Source: Bacillota bacterium
GTDB lineage: Bacteria > Bacillota > Clostridia > Acetivibrionales > DSM-1351
Direction of reading: 5' to 3'
Assembly: GCA_023415305.1 (NCBI GenBank)
Contig: JAEZKZ010000117.1
Span: forward strand, 124,001 to 188,000
Length of the DNA: 64,000 nt
The notes under the pieces were generated by a model, which saw only the letters and a program-made list of their open reading frames with translations, made no database searches and was not told the origin of the DNA. Below are positions 42,866 to 50,983 of the stretch, piece by piece (the stretch's first letter is position 1; each line of letters opens with the position of its first letter). The position numbers and the translations under genes are program-made.

Positions 42866-44133
42866 TTGTTTTTACCCCAGCTATTTGTATAAACTTTTAT
42901 TTCTAAACCGCTATTCAGTGCCAGAAAACTAAAAAAACTTCTGATAATATTTGCTTCGAATATGGTTCTTGAAAAGGTTACCGTCAGATTGTCATTAACC
43001 GAACAAACTCCGCAATTAATAGGACTTTTATCCGTGGGATAAATTACAGCCTCTGTTTGTTTCACATGCTTTCTCATTGAGTCGGGCAAGCTTATATTTC
43101 CAAGGTTTGAGAGAGTAATTGTTTTAGCATTTTCGCCAAAATTCTCAAAGCCATAGCGTATGGCAATATTTTTTAAGAAAACCGGAATAAATCTGGTGAC
43201 CAGTATTTTTTCCAGCTTAATATTGCTGGCCATGATACCTTTCAAATTATCCTTATCCAGCTTTTTCTTTAATTGCAAGGATATCTCGGACAGTATTGAC
43301 TCAAAGCTAAGGCTCTCAGAAGGGTTCACACCAACGTTAACTACAGTAAAAAAATTTCTAAGTGTTCTGGAAGGAAAAATTTTTCGCAGGTTGACAGGTA
43401 CTGTTACTCTTATGGGCTTATTATAAATGCCATACTTCATGTTCTCAGTATAAATTGAATATATTAAGACCGAAGTCAAATATTCTGTTATGGTTGAATT
43501 CTTCTTCTTAGCAATGGAGTTCAACTGTGATGCTGACATTACGCCATGTGTAACATTATTTCCAAAGGGCTCCAATGGTGTACCTTCAATATGAAAAGCT
43601 TCGGTCTCAGTGACTCTTTTTGTGGAGATGGCTTGATAGTACTTATCAAAACTATCTTCCATTTCATATTTATTTGGCAAATCATCCGGATGCAAAATCA
43701 AGCCGTCGTTCTCTACGTCCTTACCCTCAAGACATAAATACTGGTAAACAAGTGTTTTGAGAAACTCTACTGCTCCGGAACCATCGGTCAAAGAATGAAA
43801 TATTTCGGTCGAAATTCGATTATTAAAATATATAACCCTTAAAAGATAACCGTTGTTCTCATTAGCTTGTAATGGATAACAAGGATATCTTTCTTCTCTT
43901 TGAACCAATAACTTTTGATCATTATGAACGAGGTAATCCCAGAAAACACCCTTTTGCAATTTAACCGACAAGGTAGGAAACCTTTTAAGAACAATATCCA
44001 GCGCATTTTGCAGTACCTCTGCATGAACAGGTTCATTTAAAATGATTGAAACTCTGAAAATGGAGGTATTTGATTCTTTAGACACTGATCTGAAAAGCTT
44101 CCCAGCATTATCAATTTTAAACCATTTGTCCAT
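42862..44133 (-). CDS. Condensation/alcohol-acetyltransferase-like acyltransferase
   Basis: The 423-residue protein is of the CoA-dependent acyltransferase fold shared by condensation domains, WS/DGAT and alcohol acetyltransferases. The active-site motif HSLTDG (general-base His and Asp) is at about residues 113-118, and a second-half motif TLSNLGNISLPD resembles the DFGWG-region strand. GGAG lies 6 bp before ATG 44133. It is coupled to the zinc-ribbon membrane protein downstream. No carrier-protein or adenylation gene is nearby, so a free-standing lipid or alcohol acyltransferase is more likely than non-ribosomal peptide synthesis. Confidence 0.72.
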   Translation of the reverse strand: MDKWFKIDNAGKLFRSVSKESNTSIFRVSIILNEPVHAEVLQNALDIVLKRFPTLSVKLQKGVFWDYLVHNDQKLLVQREERYPCYPLQANENNGYLLRVIYFNNRISTEIFHSLTDGSGAVEFLKTLVYQYLCLEGKDVENDGLILHPDDLPNKYEMEDSFDKYYQAISTKRVTETEAFHIEGTPLEPFGNNVTHGVMSASQLNSIAKKKNSTITEYLTSVLIYSIYTENMKYGIYNKPIRVTVPVNLRKIFPSRTLRNFFTVVNVGVNPSESLSFESILSEISLQLKKKLDKDNLKGIMASNIKLEKILVTRFIPVFLKNIAIRYGFENFGENAKTITLSNLGNISLPDSMRKHVKQTEAVIYPTDKSPINCGVCSVNDNLTVTFSRTIFEANIIRSFFSFLALNSGLEIKVYTNSWGKNK

Positions 44134-44289
44134 ATTTTACTCCAATACAATAAATAATAACTTCATTGGTAATCATTTTATTATACTGATTGGAGAGACT
44201 TTCTGTCTGAATACTTCTTAATAAAGCAACGTACAAAGCATTATTATCGAGACTCTTTAAGGAGCAAACTACAGGTTTATGGACTGAAA

Positions 44290-45450
44290 CTACGCGAAGT
44301 TAATATTCAGGCTACCGTCCTCATATTTTGCACCAACAATTTCTAAAGACTGAAGCTTTGCGGGAATTACCATGCATCGCCTTTCATTTTTTATCGATAT
44401 GGTTATTTCATCGCCTTTTTGTGAAAGCTTTAACTCCCTCTTATCAACAAAAGGCATATTTATTCGAAGGATGTAGCCGTCCTGATTTTTTTCCACCAAA
44501 AATATCTTATCCTTGAAAAGAATATTTTCCGGACTTTCATTTTGGTAAAGCCTGCTGCCAATTTCCCTTAAAACTTCAAGCTTTCTGAGTTCATGACTTA
44601 AAAGCTCAAGTTTGAAGATCGAGATACCTTTAAAACTGTCTGCAATGTCCTGTATACTATCTTTCTGGATTTCGGCCCATTTCTCAAAATATCCGCTTAA
44701 GGAGGCTTCCGAAAAAATTCTGTTTATTATTACACCATCAACATTATAGTCAAAAAGATGAAGATAGGAGAAGCTCCTCTTAGCCTCTCTAATCACGATT
44801 TTTTCAGGCGTAGTAACAATTCTGATACTTACTATCTCCTTATTCTGGAGAAGCTGATGCAACTGGTCAATTTTTTGATATAACTTTTCAATATCATCAA
44901 AGGTTTCATCAGATGGTACAGGTATTTTAACTGTTGCCTGAACTATTGGTCTTACCAGCTTTGCACCTTTTCTTTTAATAGGAAAAAGCTTTTCCATCCA
45001 CCACTTGAATAAATCCGGGAACTTCAGCAGTGACATTGTTTCTCCGGTGGGAGCACAATCTACTATCACCACATCATATATGCCCTCATCGTAAATATCC
45101 TTAATCCTTAGTAAAGACATTAATTCATCGAACCCAGGAAAAACTAATAGTTCTTCACTTTCAATGGTCTTTTCGGCCTTCAGCACCATAAGCTTTTCAA
45201 TATAACCCTTTATATTTCCCCAGGCTTTTTCATTTTCCAGTACTGAGTCAATTTCCATTGCAAAAAGATTATTATCTATTTCAACCGGTTCGTTTGAAAG
45301 CTTTATATCTAAGGAGTCACTCAAACTGTGCGCCATATCGGTACTAACTATAAGTACCTTTTTACCCTCAGCAGAAATTTTACAGGCAGTTGCTGCTGCA
45401 ATGCTGGTTTTACCCACACCGCCTTTTCCTGTATATAGTATTATTCTCAT
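44290..45450 (-). CDS. ArsA/GET3-family ATPase, copy 1
   Basis: The 386-residue SIMIBI-class ATPase has the deviant Walker A GKGGVGKTS at 8-16, switch I STDMAHSLSD, switch II VDCAPTGET, and a C-terminal ~75-residue beta domain (RELKLSQKGDEITISIKN) like the HSP20-type cap of bacterial ArsA homologues. It has a single ATPase domain and so should dimerise. ATG 45450 has GGGAG 9 bp upstream; the ATG three codons earlier abuts that site. No arsenic genes are near. It shares an operon with a small protein and a second ArsA homologue, so it may pair with them to move or chaperone membrane proteins. Confidence 0.85.
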   Translation of the reverse strand: MRIILYTGKGGVGKTSIAAATACKISAEGKKVLIVSTDMAHSLSDSLDIKLSNEPVEIDNNLFAMEIDSVLENEKAWGNIKGYIEKLMVLKAEKTIESEELLVFPGFDELMSLLRIKDIYDEGIYDVVIVDCAPTGETMSLLKFPDLFKWWMEKLFPIKRKGAKLVRPIVQATVKIPVPSDETFDDIEKLYQKIDQLHQLLQNKEIVSIRIVTTPEKIVIREAKRSFSYLHLFDYNVDGVIINRIFSEASLSGYFEKWAEIQKDSIQDIADSFKGISIFKLELLSHELRKLEVLREIGSRLYQNESPENILFKDKIFLVEKNQDGYILRINMPFVDKRELKLSQKGDEITISIKNERRCMVIPAKLQSLEIVGAKYEDGSLNINFA

Positions 45451-45493
45451 AAAAAACATCTCCCTTTGAATAATTGATCTAATTTTATAATGT

Positions 45494-45754
45494 TCAGTTA
45501 AAGTCCACCTGAACCCGTTTCACTGACTTTTTCTCTTCCGATTTGTAGGTTTTATTTGATGCTGATTGAATTGAGTTATCCTGTCCTATTAAATTTTCGG
45601 TAACAAGTTCAAGAGCAATGTCCTTTAATAATTTGCCGACGTCCTTTTCAAAGGAATCGATCCCATCCTTAACATTATCGGGTAAAATTTCTTTAATTGC
45701 CTGATATCTAAGGATTTCAGACTTTATCATCTTTTTTATAAATTCTTTATTCAT
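45494..45754 (-). CDS. Small helical protein of unknown function between two ArsA genes
   Basis: The 86-residue product (MNKEFIKKMIKSEILRYQAI onward) is charged and predicted helical for its first 55 residues, with a disordered lysine-rich tail ending VQVDFN. I do not recognise a family. The frame stays open to 45904, but GGGGAG lies 5 bp before ATG 45754 and the extension covers a repeat element, so I reject it. Its fixed place between two ArsA-type ATPases suggests a subunit, adaptor or client. Confidence 0.65.
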   Translation of the reverse strand: MNKEFIKKMIKSEILRYQAIKEILPDNVKDGIDSFEKDVGKLLKDIALELVTENLIGQDNSIQSASNKTYKSEEKKSVKRVQVDFN

Positions 45755-45766
45755 ATTATCTCCCCA

Positions 45767-45783
45767 GCCACTGCAAGTGGCTT
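45767..45783 (-). repeat. Mini-hairpin directly before the ribosome site
   Basis: AGCCACT-GCA-AGTGGCT is a perfect 7-bp stem with a 3-nt loop. On the minus strand it is immediately followed by GGGGAG of the 86-residue gene. Confidence 0.55.
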
Positions 45784-45784
45784 T

Positions 45785-45853
45785 GATACGCACATGGTGC
45801 GTACAACACAATAGTAATGAAAAGACATGTAATGGCTTTTCGCTGCGTGAAAT
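45785..45853 (-). repeat. Intergenic leader element, copy 2
   Basis: On the minus strand: CACGCAGC, GAAAAGCCATTACATG, TCTTTTCATTACTATTGTG, then the mini-hairpin TACGCAC-CAT-GTGCGTA. It is the closest match to copy 1 at 37108 and lies in the same position, between two genes of one operon. Confidence 0.6.
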
Positions 45854-45893
45854 GCACGATGACTTACTAAATTCTTTTTTCACGCTATTCCTC

Positions 45894-47063
45894 CTAGCCT
45901 TCAAAATAAATACTCAATATTCCCTCATGCAGCTTGGCTGATGCCATTTGATATCTCCTTAGAGTATTCGGTATAGGAATATTCCTCTTGAAGTTTCCTA
46001 TTTTAACAATTATGTCTGTGCCCGATTCATAGAGATCAAAAGCGCTTTTCTCTGCCAATGGTGTGAATATGTCAAGTCGGTAGCCTTTGTCAGTCTTATT
46101 GAAGGTTTCGTTAACAGTAGTTTTTAATACCTTTAAAATATTATTATCGGTGAGAGAATCGGCAGCTACTCTTTCCAGTCCCTCAACTCCGTTTATATCT
46201 GCCTCATACCATTTAATTTTGAATATTGGTACGTTAGTAAATACTGCTTCTATTTCTTCACGATAATGTTTTTGAATCTCCTTCCATTGGTCAAAAAAAC
46301 TGTTGTTAACATCTTCCGGAATTATTCTGTTTATATAAAGACCGTCAACATTAAAATTATAGAGATTTAGATACATATAGCTTCTTTTTGTTTCTTCCAC
46401 TACCATTTTTTCCGGTATTGTAACAAGCCTGATACTGCAAATATCCCTATCCTTTAATAACGTTTGAAGATTTCCAAGCTTTATATATAGCTTCTCGATG
46501 TCGTTCATTGCCCGGTCATCCGGCATCTCAAGTTTAAATGCCGCTTTAGATATGGGTCTTAATACTTTCATTGCTACCTTTCCGATGGGAAAAAGTTTCT
46601 CCATATACCAGGAAAACAGTTCTGGAAACTTAAGTAACGACAGTGTTTCACCCGTTGGAGCACAATCGACTACTATCAGTTCGTATTTGCCCGAATCGAA
46701 AAGCTCACGAATCTTCAATAATGAAAACAGTTCTTCGATGCCTGGAAAAACTACTATATCATCAAAAACCTCACTATCCTTTTGATTTTCAAAGGTGAGC
46801 ATTCTCTTAAAGGTTTTTGATATTGTTCCATAGTACCTTTCCATTTCATAATTTGAATCAATCTCAAGGCCATCCAGATTATCAATGATTTCTGTAGGTT
46901 CCTCCTTCAGCTCCTTCATAAACAGGTCACTCAAATTGTGAGCCATATCCGTGCTTACTATAAGAGTTCGTTGGCCATCTCTTGCTGCCTTGACGGCATG
47001 AGCCGCAGCAGTACTGGTCTTACCTACACCGCCTTTTCCTGTAAAAATAATTATTCTACTCAT
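45894..47063 (-). CDS. ArsA/GET3-family ATPase, copy 2
   Basis: The 389-residue paralogue of the ATPase at 44290 has Walker A GKGGVGKTS at 9-17, STDMAHNLSD, VDCAPTGET and a C-terminal beta cap (AFDLYESGTDIIVKIGN). GGAGG lies 5 bp before ATG 47063; the longer frame to 47081 includes that site. It is the first gene after the MarR regulator, and its promoter carries the motif also found before the MarR gene. Having two different single-domain ATPases suggests a heterodimer comparable to the two halves of classical ArsA. This is inference. Confidence 0.85.
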   Translation of the reverse strand: MSRIIIFTGKGGVGKTSTAAAHAVKAARDGQRTLIVSTDMAHNLSDLFMKELKEEPTEIIDNLDGLEIDSNYEMERYYGTISKTFKRMLTFENQKDSEVFDDIVVFPGIEELFSLLKIRELFDSGKYELIVVDCAPTGETLSLLKFPELFSWYMEKLFPIGKVAMKVLRPISKAAFKLEMPDDRAMNDIEKLYIKLGNLQTLLKDRDICSIRLVTIPEKMVVEETKRSYMYLNLYNFNVDGLYINRIIPEDVNNSFFDQWKEIQKHYREEIEAVFTNVPIFKIKWYEADINGVEGLERVAADSLTDNNILKVLKTTVNETFNKTDKGYRLDIFTPLAEKSAFDLYESGTDIIVKIGNFKRNIPIPNTLRRYQMASAKLHEGILSIYFEG

Positions 47064-47126
47064 AATATCCTCCATCTTCAATGTACTTTGATTAATAAAA
47101 ATTGTACTAATTAATTTCTCTTCATG

Positions 47127-47150
47127 AATAGTTCTTTATCCGAAGTATTT
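47127..47150. promoter_or_regulatory. Putative MarR operator before the ArsA operon
   Basis: ATAGTTCTTTATCCGAAGTA lies upstream of the ArsA gene and repeats, with two or three changes, the sequence upstream of the MarR gene at 47742. The shared core is TAGTTCTTT-xxx-CGAAGTAT. Confidence 0.55.
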
Positions 47151-47225
47151 ATGTAAAAAAATATCACTTAAAATTTAATGTAAAGTATTTTTCTTTTTCT
47201 TACACATTTTATGTGCTCGGCTTAA

Positions 47226-47732
47226 TCACTCAATATTAATCCTCTTTACTCTTTTAACTGTATCTCCGCTGTGGTTTTCTCCAGATCTTCCCTTTTTCAG
47301 AGTATTTATTATCTTACTGATAATGTTCATTCCAACTACCTTCTCTTCTTCTGTAAGAGCTTTATATATCTCATTGAGATAAAAGGAAAGCAGCTTCTTT
47401 TCCTCTTCAATAAAAGCTTCGGCAGCTGGGGTTAATACAATGTTTACTACTCTTCTGTCTTCGTTTCCTCTTATTCTCTGAACCATATTCTTTTTCTCAA
47501 GCCTGCTGATTACTCCGGTGGAAGTATTTAAAGGTGCACAAATATACTCCGACAGTTCGGTCATGTTGGCCGTTTTCCTTTTATAGAGATAAAGGAGCAC
47601 CAATATCTCGTTTTTAGAATACTCCATAAAAGCCGAACTCCACTGATCCGGGAAAAGCAGGAATTTAAACTCATCTATATAGTCGAATATTAATGTTTCA
47701 AAGTCAAAGTCTTCGATTGAAATTGTTAACAC
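47226..47732 (-). CDS. MarR-family transcriptional regulator
   Basis: A winged-helix regulator of up to 168 residues. The DNA-binding part is clear: MTELSEYICAPLNTSTGVIS (recognition helix) followed by RLEKKNMVQRIRGNEDRRVV (wing with the conserved DxR). The frame opens at GTG 47732, but that codon overlaps the ribosome site AAAGGAG. Three codons on, an ATT at 47723 is ideally spaced at 8 bp, so the true start is uncertain. It lies upstream of the ArsA operon on the same strand and probably controls it and itself through the CGAAGTAT motifs. Confidence 0.82.
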   Translation of the reverse strand: MLTISIEDFDFETLIFDYIDEFKFLLFPDQWSSAFMEYSKNEILVLLYLYKRKTANMTELSEYICAPLNTSTGVISRLEKKNMVQRIRGNEDRRVVNIVLTPAAEAFIEEEKKLLSFYLNEIYKALTEEEKVVGMNIISKIINTLKKGRSGENHSGDTVKRVKRINIE

Positions 47733-47740
47733 TCCTTTTA

Positions 47741-47790
47741 AATAGTTCTTTGCTCGAAGTATATTTTTATTCTACATCCGAAGTATTCAC
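47741..47790. promoter_or_regulatory. Putative MarR autoregulatory sites
   Basis: CGAAGTAT occurs at 47755-47762 (within ATAGTTCTTTGCTCGAAGTA) and again at 47779-47786 (within ACATCCGAAGTATTCAC), 24 bp apart. Both lie just upstream of the regulator gene. Confidence 0.5.
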
Positions 47791-47851
47791 TTGTCAAATA
47801 ATATTTTAGCTGTTAGATAGTTTTTTTGAGTAATTTGATTTATCGTTATTT

Positions 47852-47990
47852 ATATATGTACTCCCGTACTAAATAACTTCATTGTGTTGCACACGAAAAG
47901 TGGTAAAGAAAAATAACTATAGCTTATTTTCCTTTACCACTTTTCTACCATGCTTCCACATTGAAGTTACTTGTACTCGCGTACATATAG
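47852..47990. repeat. Long imperfect inverted repeat (~65-bp arms)
   Basis: The inner stem GAAAAGTGGTAAAG/CTTTACCACTTTTC (47895-47945) continues inward with AAAATAA/TTATTTT. Outward, after a mismatched stretch, it continues with AACTTCA/TGAAGTT and ATATGTAC/GTACATAT. Arms are roughly 80% complementary by eye. It may be a strong transcription stop for the chitinase gene or a MITE-like element; no transposase or clear target duplication is seen. Confidence 0.65.
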
Positions 47991-48106
47991 TAAATTAAAT
48001 GATAAATTAAATTATAAATATATTTTTACTGACAGCACTAAAATATTGTCTGCCTGCATTTCATCATGTTAAAACTACTTTTACTTTTATGTCAATAATA
48101 TTGGTG

Positions 48107-49417
48107 TTACCTTATTCCGCTGTAAAGAGCATTCAGCAGAACCTTGTTGGGGTCCTGGCTCAGTTCCCATATAGCTGCGCCACCGAGATTTTTATCATTT
48201 ATATACTGTGCTTTTAATCCAATTGACTGCTCATCCTCATAACTAATAAAAGTTGAACCATTGAACAGCCAAGGTACCATTGACTGCTTATGGAAGTATC
48301 TTGTATAACCTGGAGTATTCAAATAGTTTGTTGCAATATTGGCGTAGCTAATCGATGACCCTCCGGAATAAGTCTGATACAAGCCATTCTTGGCATTGGT
48401 TACCGTTGTATACCTGTAGCCATAAAATGGCACACCCATCACAAGCTTCTGTGCAGGTACTCCCGCTTTTAACCAGCTATTAACCGCTGAGTCTACACTC
48501 CACTTTTGCTGAGGTGAGGTATCTGTATTATTGTATAGGGGGGCATTAAAATCGGTAAAACTATCCCAGTTTCCGTGAATATCGTAGGTCATAACATTTG
48601 CATAATCCAAATACTGATGAACTATCCCAAGCTCAGTATTGTTAATATACCAGTCACCTGCACCACCGGCTATTGTCAATAAATATTGTTTCCCATCAAT
48701 CAGGCCTCGTGCATTCAACTTTTCTCTAAGCTTTTTCATGAGTAAGGTAAAGTTGTGTTTATCCTGAGGTCTCTTTACATTTGTGGACAAACCACCAGTC
48801 ACCGGATATTCCCAGTCGATATCTATGCCATCAAACCCGTATTTAACAATAAAATCTACGCTGCTGTCAGCAAAAGCAGTTCTTGAAGCATCAGTAAGAG
48901 CTGCATCGGAGAACCTTCCGGACCAGGACCAGCCACCTACGGAAATTAATGTTTTCAGATTGGAATTTTTTTTCTTCAAAGCATTCAATTTATTTATGTT
49001 TGATGGATCAATATCGGGAAAGCCGAGAGTTATCTTCAAATCACTGCCAATATTAGCAAAGGCATAATTTATGTGGGTTAGTTTTCCGGAATCCAATTCA
49101 TCTGGAGTAAAACCGGAATACGCCGCCCATGCTGCATAATACCCGACTACCATTTTAGCCGGGTCGGTCCCGGAACCCGCTTCATTAGGTGCAGAAGGAG
49201 TATCACCGGTCCCATCAACTCCTTTTACGAAAGCTGTATATGCTTTTAATGCCAGAAGACCGGCAGTGCTATAAGCGTTAGTTGTCGTCTTTCCTGCATA
49301 AAGCTTTTGTATTTTATTCCCCTCTGCTCCATATGAGCTAGAACCTAATAAACTAACAGATATAACTGTAATAATCAGAAGATATGTAAACAAACGGAAT
49401 TTCCTAAAAAACTTCAT
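48107..49417 (-). CDS. Secreted GH18 chitinase
   Basis: The 436-residue protein has a signal peptide (about residues 1-30), a ~55-residue linker segment, and a family 18 catalytic TIM barrel from VVGYYAAWAAYSGF to the C-terminus. The active-site motif FDGIDIDWEYP (DxxDxDxE, catalytic Glu) is intact, as are SVGGWSWSGRFS and the closing GGAAIWELSQD. A chitinase-insertion-like segment with YGYRY is present. No dockerin or carbohydrate-binding module is fused, so it would act free outside the cell. It has its own promoter at 49461-49489. Confidence 0.93.
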   Translation of the reverse strand: MKFFRKFRLFTYLLIITVISVSLLGSSSYGAEGNKIQKLYAGKTTTNAYSTAGLLALKAYTAFVKGVDGTGDTPSAPNEAGSGTDPAKMVVGYYAAWAAYSGFTPDELDSGKLTHINYAFANIGSDLKITLGFPDIDPSNINKLNALKKKNSNLKTLISVGGWSWSGRFSDAALTDASRTAFADSSVDFIVKYGFDGIDIDWEYPVTGGLSTNVKRPQDKHNFTLLMKKLREKLNARGLIDGKQYLLTIAGGAGDWYINNTELGIVHQYLDYANVMTYDIHGNWDSFTDFNAPLYNNTDTSPQQKWSVDSAVNSWLKAGVPAQKLVMGVPFYGYRYTTVTNAKNGLYQTYSGGSSISYANIATNYLNTPGYTRYFHKQSMVPWLFNGSTFISYEDEQSIGLKAQYINDKNLGGAAIWELSQDPNKVLLNALYSGIR

Positions 49418-49460
49418 AAACCTTAACCCTTCTATGTAACATTATTAAATTATTTATTTT

Positions 49461-49489
49461 ATGTTAACAACAAGCAGACATTATGTCAA
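49461..49489 (-). promoter_or_regulatory. Promoter of the chitinase gene
   Basis: On the minus strand consensus TTGACA (49489-49484), 17 bp and TAACAT (49466-49461) lie about 45 bp before the start codon. Confidence 0.65.
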
Positions 49490-49577
49490 CCGAGCAAGAT
49501 TTTACAGTTTGAAGTTAATACTTTGCCGATATTCACATGCTATAACAAGTAACTTTTAAGTATCTTAAAACGTAGAA

Positions 49578-49613
49578 AAGGAGCAGAGATTTTTTCTGAA
49601 ATCCCTACTCCTT
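49578..49613 (-). terminator. Terminator of the ABC exporter operon
   Basis: AAGGAG-AG-GATTT pairs with AAATC-CT-CTCCTT with two isolated mismatches. On the minus strand TTTTC follows. Confidence 0.65.
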
Positions 49614-49636
49614 AATAATTTGAGGGCTATAACTAA

Positions 49637-50629
49637 TTATAAATTGGCTACACCATGTCCCTCGTAAATCTGGGTTATGATTTTTTCCATGGGAAGCTCC
49701 TTAATTGAAATATCCGAGAACTCACACTGATCTGTTAGATATCTTATAAAGGCATTAATGGAACTGTTGCCCAAATCCACTTCAAGAGTATACTCATAAT
49801 CTGATTTCTTTTCAACAATCTGAGCACCATCAATTTTTATTTCTGGCAGGGGCCTTGTTAGCACTAAATGTATGATTTTCTTTGAACCCAGAGCAAGCTG
49901 AAGATTTTGAAGTGAATCATCAAACACCTTTTGCCCATGATTTATAATAACAACCTTCTGAGCCAGCTGCTCAACATCTTCAAGGTCATGGGTAGTAAGA
50001 ATAAAGGTAGTTCCCTGGGCATTCATCTCCTTTATAAAGGCTCTTATACGTTGTTTTGCAATAACATCCAGACCTATGGTAGGTTCGTCCAGAAAAACAA
50101 TTTTTGGCTTGTGAAGCATAGCCATGATAAATTCACACTTCATCCTCTCACCCAGGGATAGTACTCTTGTAGGCTTTGATACTATATCTTCAACCTCAAA
50201 CAAGCCGGTAAGATTATTAAGAGTATTTTTGAAATCCCTGTCCGATATTGAATAGATAGCCTTGTTCATGTTAAAGCTGTCCAATGGAGGGATATCCCAA
50301 ATAAGCTGGGATTTCTGTCCGAACACAGCACCGATATTACGTACATAAGTGGATCTTTCCTTATGGGGAGTAAAGCCCATTACGTTGATTTCTCCGACCG
50401 AAGGAAAAAGCGTTCCTGTTAGCATTTTTATTGTAGTTGATTTTCCTGCACCGTTAGGGCCAAGTATTCCTGCAATTTCCCCTTCTCCCACAGTAAAGGA
50501 AACATCCTTAACAGCATTAATTACAACCTTTTCTCTTTTAAAGAAGCTTTTTACCGTCTCAGAAAACTTACTGCCCCGTTTATATGTCTCGTAGGTCTTA
50601 TTCAAATTTTTCACAGTTATAATGTTCAA
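49637..50629 (-). CDS. ABC-2 exporter ATPase subunit
   Basis: The ~330-residue ATP-binding protein has Walker A GPNGAGKST, Q-loop FGQKSQLIWD, signature LSLGERMKCE, Walker B KIVFLDEPT and H-loop TTHD. A C-terminal ~90-residue extension resembles the COG4586 subgroup that pairs with two ABC-2 permeases. The start is most likely TTG 50629, with GGAGG 8 bp upstream; the ATG at 50644 overlaps that site and the frame to 50665 runs into a repeat. It is the last gene of a five-gene operon with two permeases and two serine hydrolases. The exported substrate is unknown. Confidence 0.88.
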   Translation of the reverse strand: MNIITVKNLNKTYETYKRGSKFSETVKSFFKREKVVINAVKDVSFTVGEGEIAGILGPNGAGKSTTIKMLTGTLFPSVGEINVMGFTPHKERSTYVRNIGAVFGQKSQLIWDIPPLDSFNMNKAIYSISDRDFKNTLNNLTGLFEVEDIVSKPTRVLSLGERMKCEFIMAMLHKPKIVFLDEPTIGLDVIAKQRIRAFIKEMNAQGTTFILTTHDLEDVEQLAQKVVIINHGQKVFDDSLQNLQLALGSKKIIHLVLTRPLPEIKIDGAQIVEKKSDYEYTLEVDLGNSSINAFIRYLTDQCEFSDISIKELPMEKIITQIYEGHGVANL

Positions 50630-50634
50630 GTTAT

Positions 50635-50715
50635 TAACCTCCATGAGCCGTAATAGCGGCCTCAAAATGTATCATAAAATCTATATCCTTTACCGCTATA
50701 AGGCGAATAAAGGAG
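50635..50715 (-). repeat. 81-bp direct repeat, copy 1
   Basis: Identical to the copy at 50901-50981 except for one base. It carries the ribosome site GGAGG of the ABC ATPase gene and, just upstream of it, the hairpin GCCG-CTATTA-CGGC. Confidence 0.85.
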
Positions 50716-50728
50716 GTTAATTGGCCAT

Positions 50729-50800
50729 GCGCGTTTTCAAAGTATTTGCTTTGCGCATTTTCAAAGTATTTGCTTTGCGCATTTTCCAAAGTATTTTTAA
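50729..50800. repeat. 24-bp tandem repeat, three copies
   Basis: The unit GCGCATTTTCAAAGTATTTG plus CTTT occurs three times head to tail: the first copy has GCGCG, the third has an extra C and diverges at its end. Confidence 0.8.
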
Positions 50801-50861
50801 ACCATTGATTTAATCAAGCATTATAGATACTTTGAATATATCGCGCGGCCATAAATTCATA

Positions 50862-50906
50862 GGTTAGTTTGGAAGACGAGCTTAGCGAAGTCTTTCAAAC
50901 TAACCT
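50862..50906. repeat. 16-bp stem inverted repeat between permease and ATPase genes
   Basis: GGTTAGTTTGGAAGAC pairs with GTCTTTCAAACTAACC (one G-T pair) across a 12-nt loop. It overlaps the start of the second 81-bp repeat copy. Confidence 0.7.
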
Positions 50907-50981
50907 CCATGAGCCGTAATAGCGGCCTCAAAATGTATCATAAAATTTATATCCTTTACCGCTATAAGGCGAATAAAGGAG
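50901..50981 (-). repeat. 81-bp direct repeat, copy 2
   Basis: 80 of 81 bases match copy 1 at 50635. It ends two bases before the permease stop codon and contains a ribosome-site-like GGAGG with no gene behind it. Confidence 0.85.
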
Positions 50982-50983
50982 AG

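Larger units (their letters stand above)
47733..48106. other. Intergenic region between MarR and chitinase genes
   Basis: This 374-bp gap contains the two CGAAGTAT motifs near the MarR gene and a ~139-bp imperfect palindrome in the middle. No open frame with a ribosome site is seen. Confidence 0.6.
50630..50983. other. 354-bp repeat-rich operon-internal gap
   Basis: Between the permease and ATPase genes of one operon lie two 81-bp direct repeats, a three-unit tandem repeat and a 16-bp hairpin, together covering most of the gap. No open frame with a ribosome site is present. Confidence 0.75.

Noticed and set aside
42862..44133. Non-ribosomal peptide synthetase fragment
   Set aside because: Only a condensation-like fold is present. 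There are no adenylation, carrier or thioesterase domains and no phosphopantetheine site, and the gene has complete ends.
45755..45904. 50-codon N-terminal extension of the small protein between the ArsA genes
   Set aside because: It covers repeat copy 2 and overlaps the previous gene. GGGGAG is correctly placed for ATG 45754.
44290..47063. Arsenite efflux operon
   Set aside because: The ATPases look like ArsA, but no arsB, arsD, arsR or arsC-like gene is near, the regulator is MarR-type, and the proteins are single-domain.
50729..50800. CRISPR-like array
   Set aside because: Three units of 24 bp follow each other with no spacers between them, and no cas genes are present. It is a plain tandem repeat.
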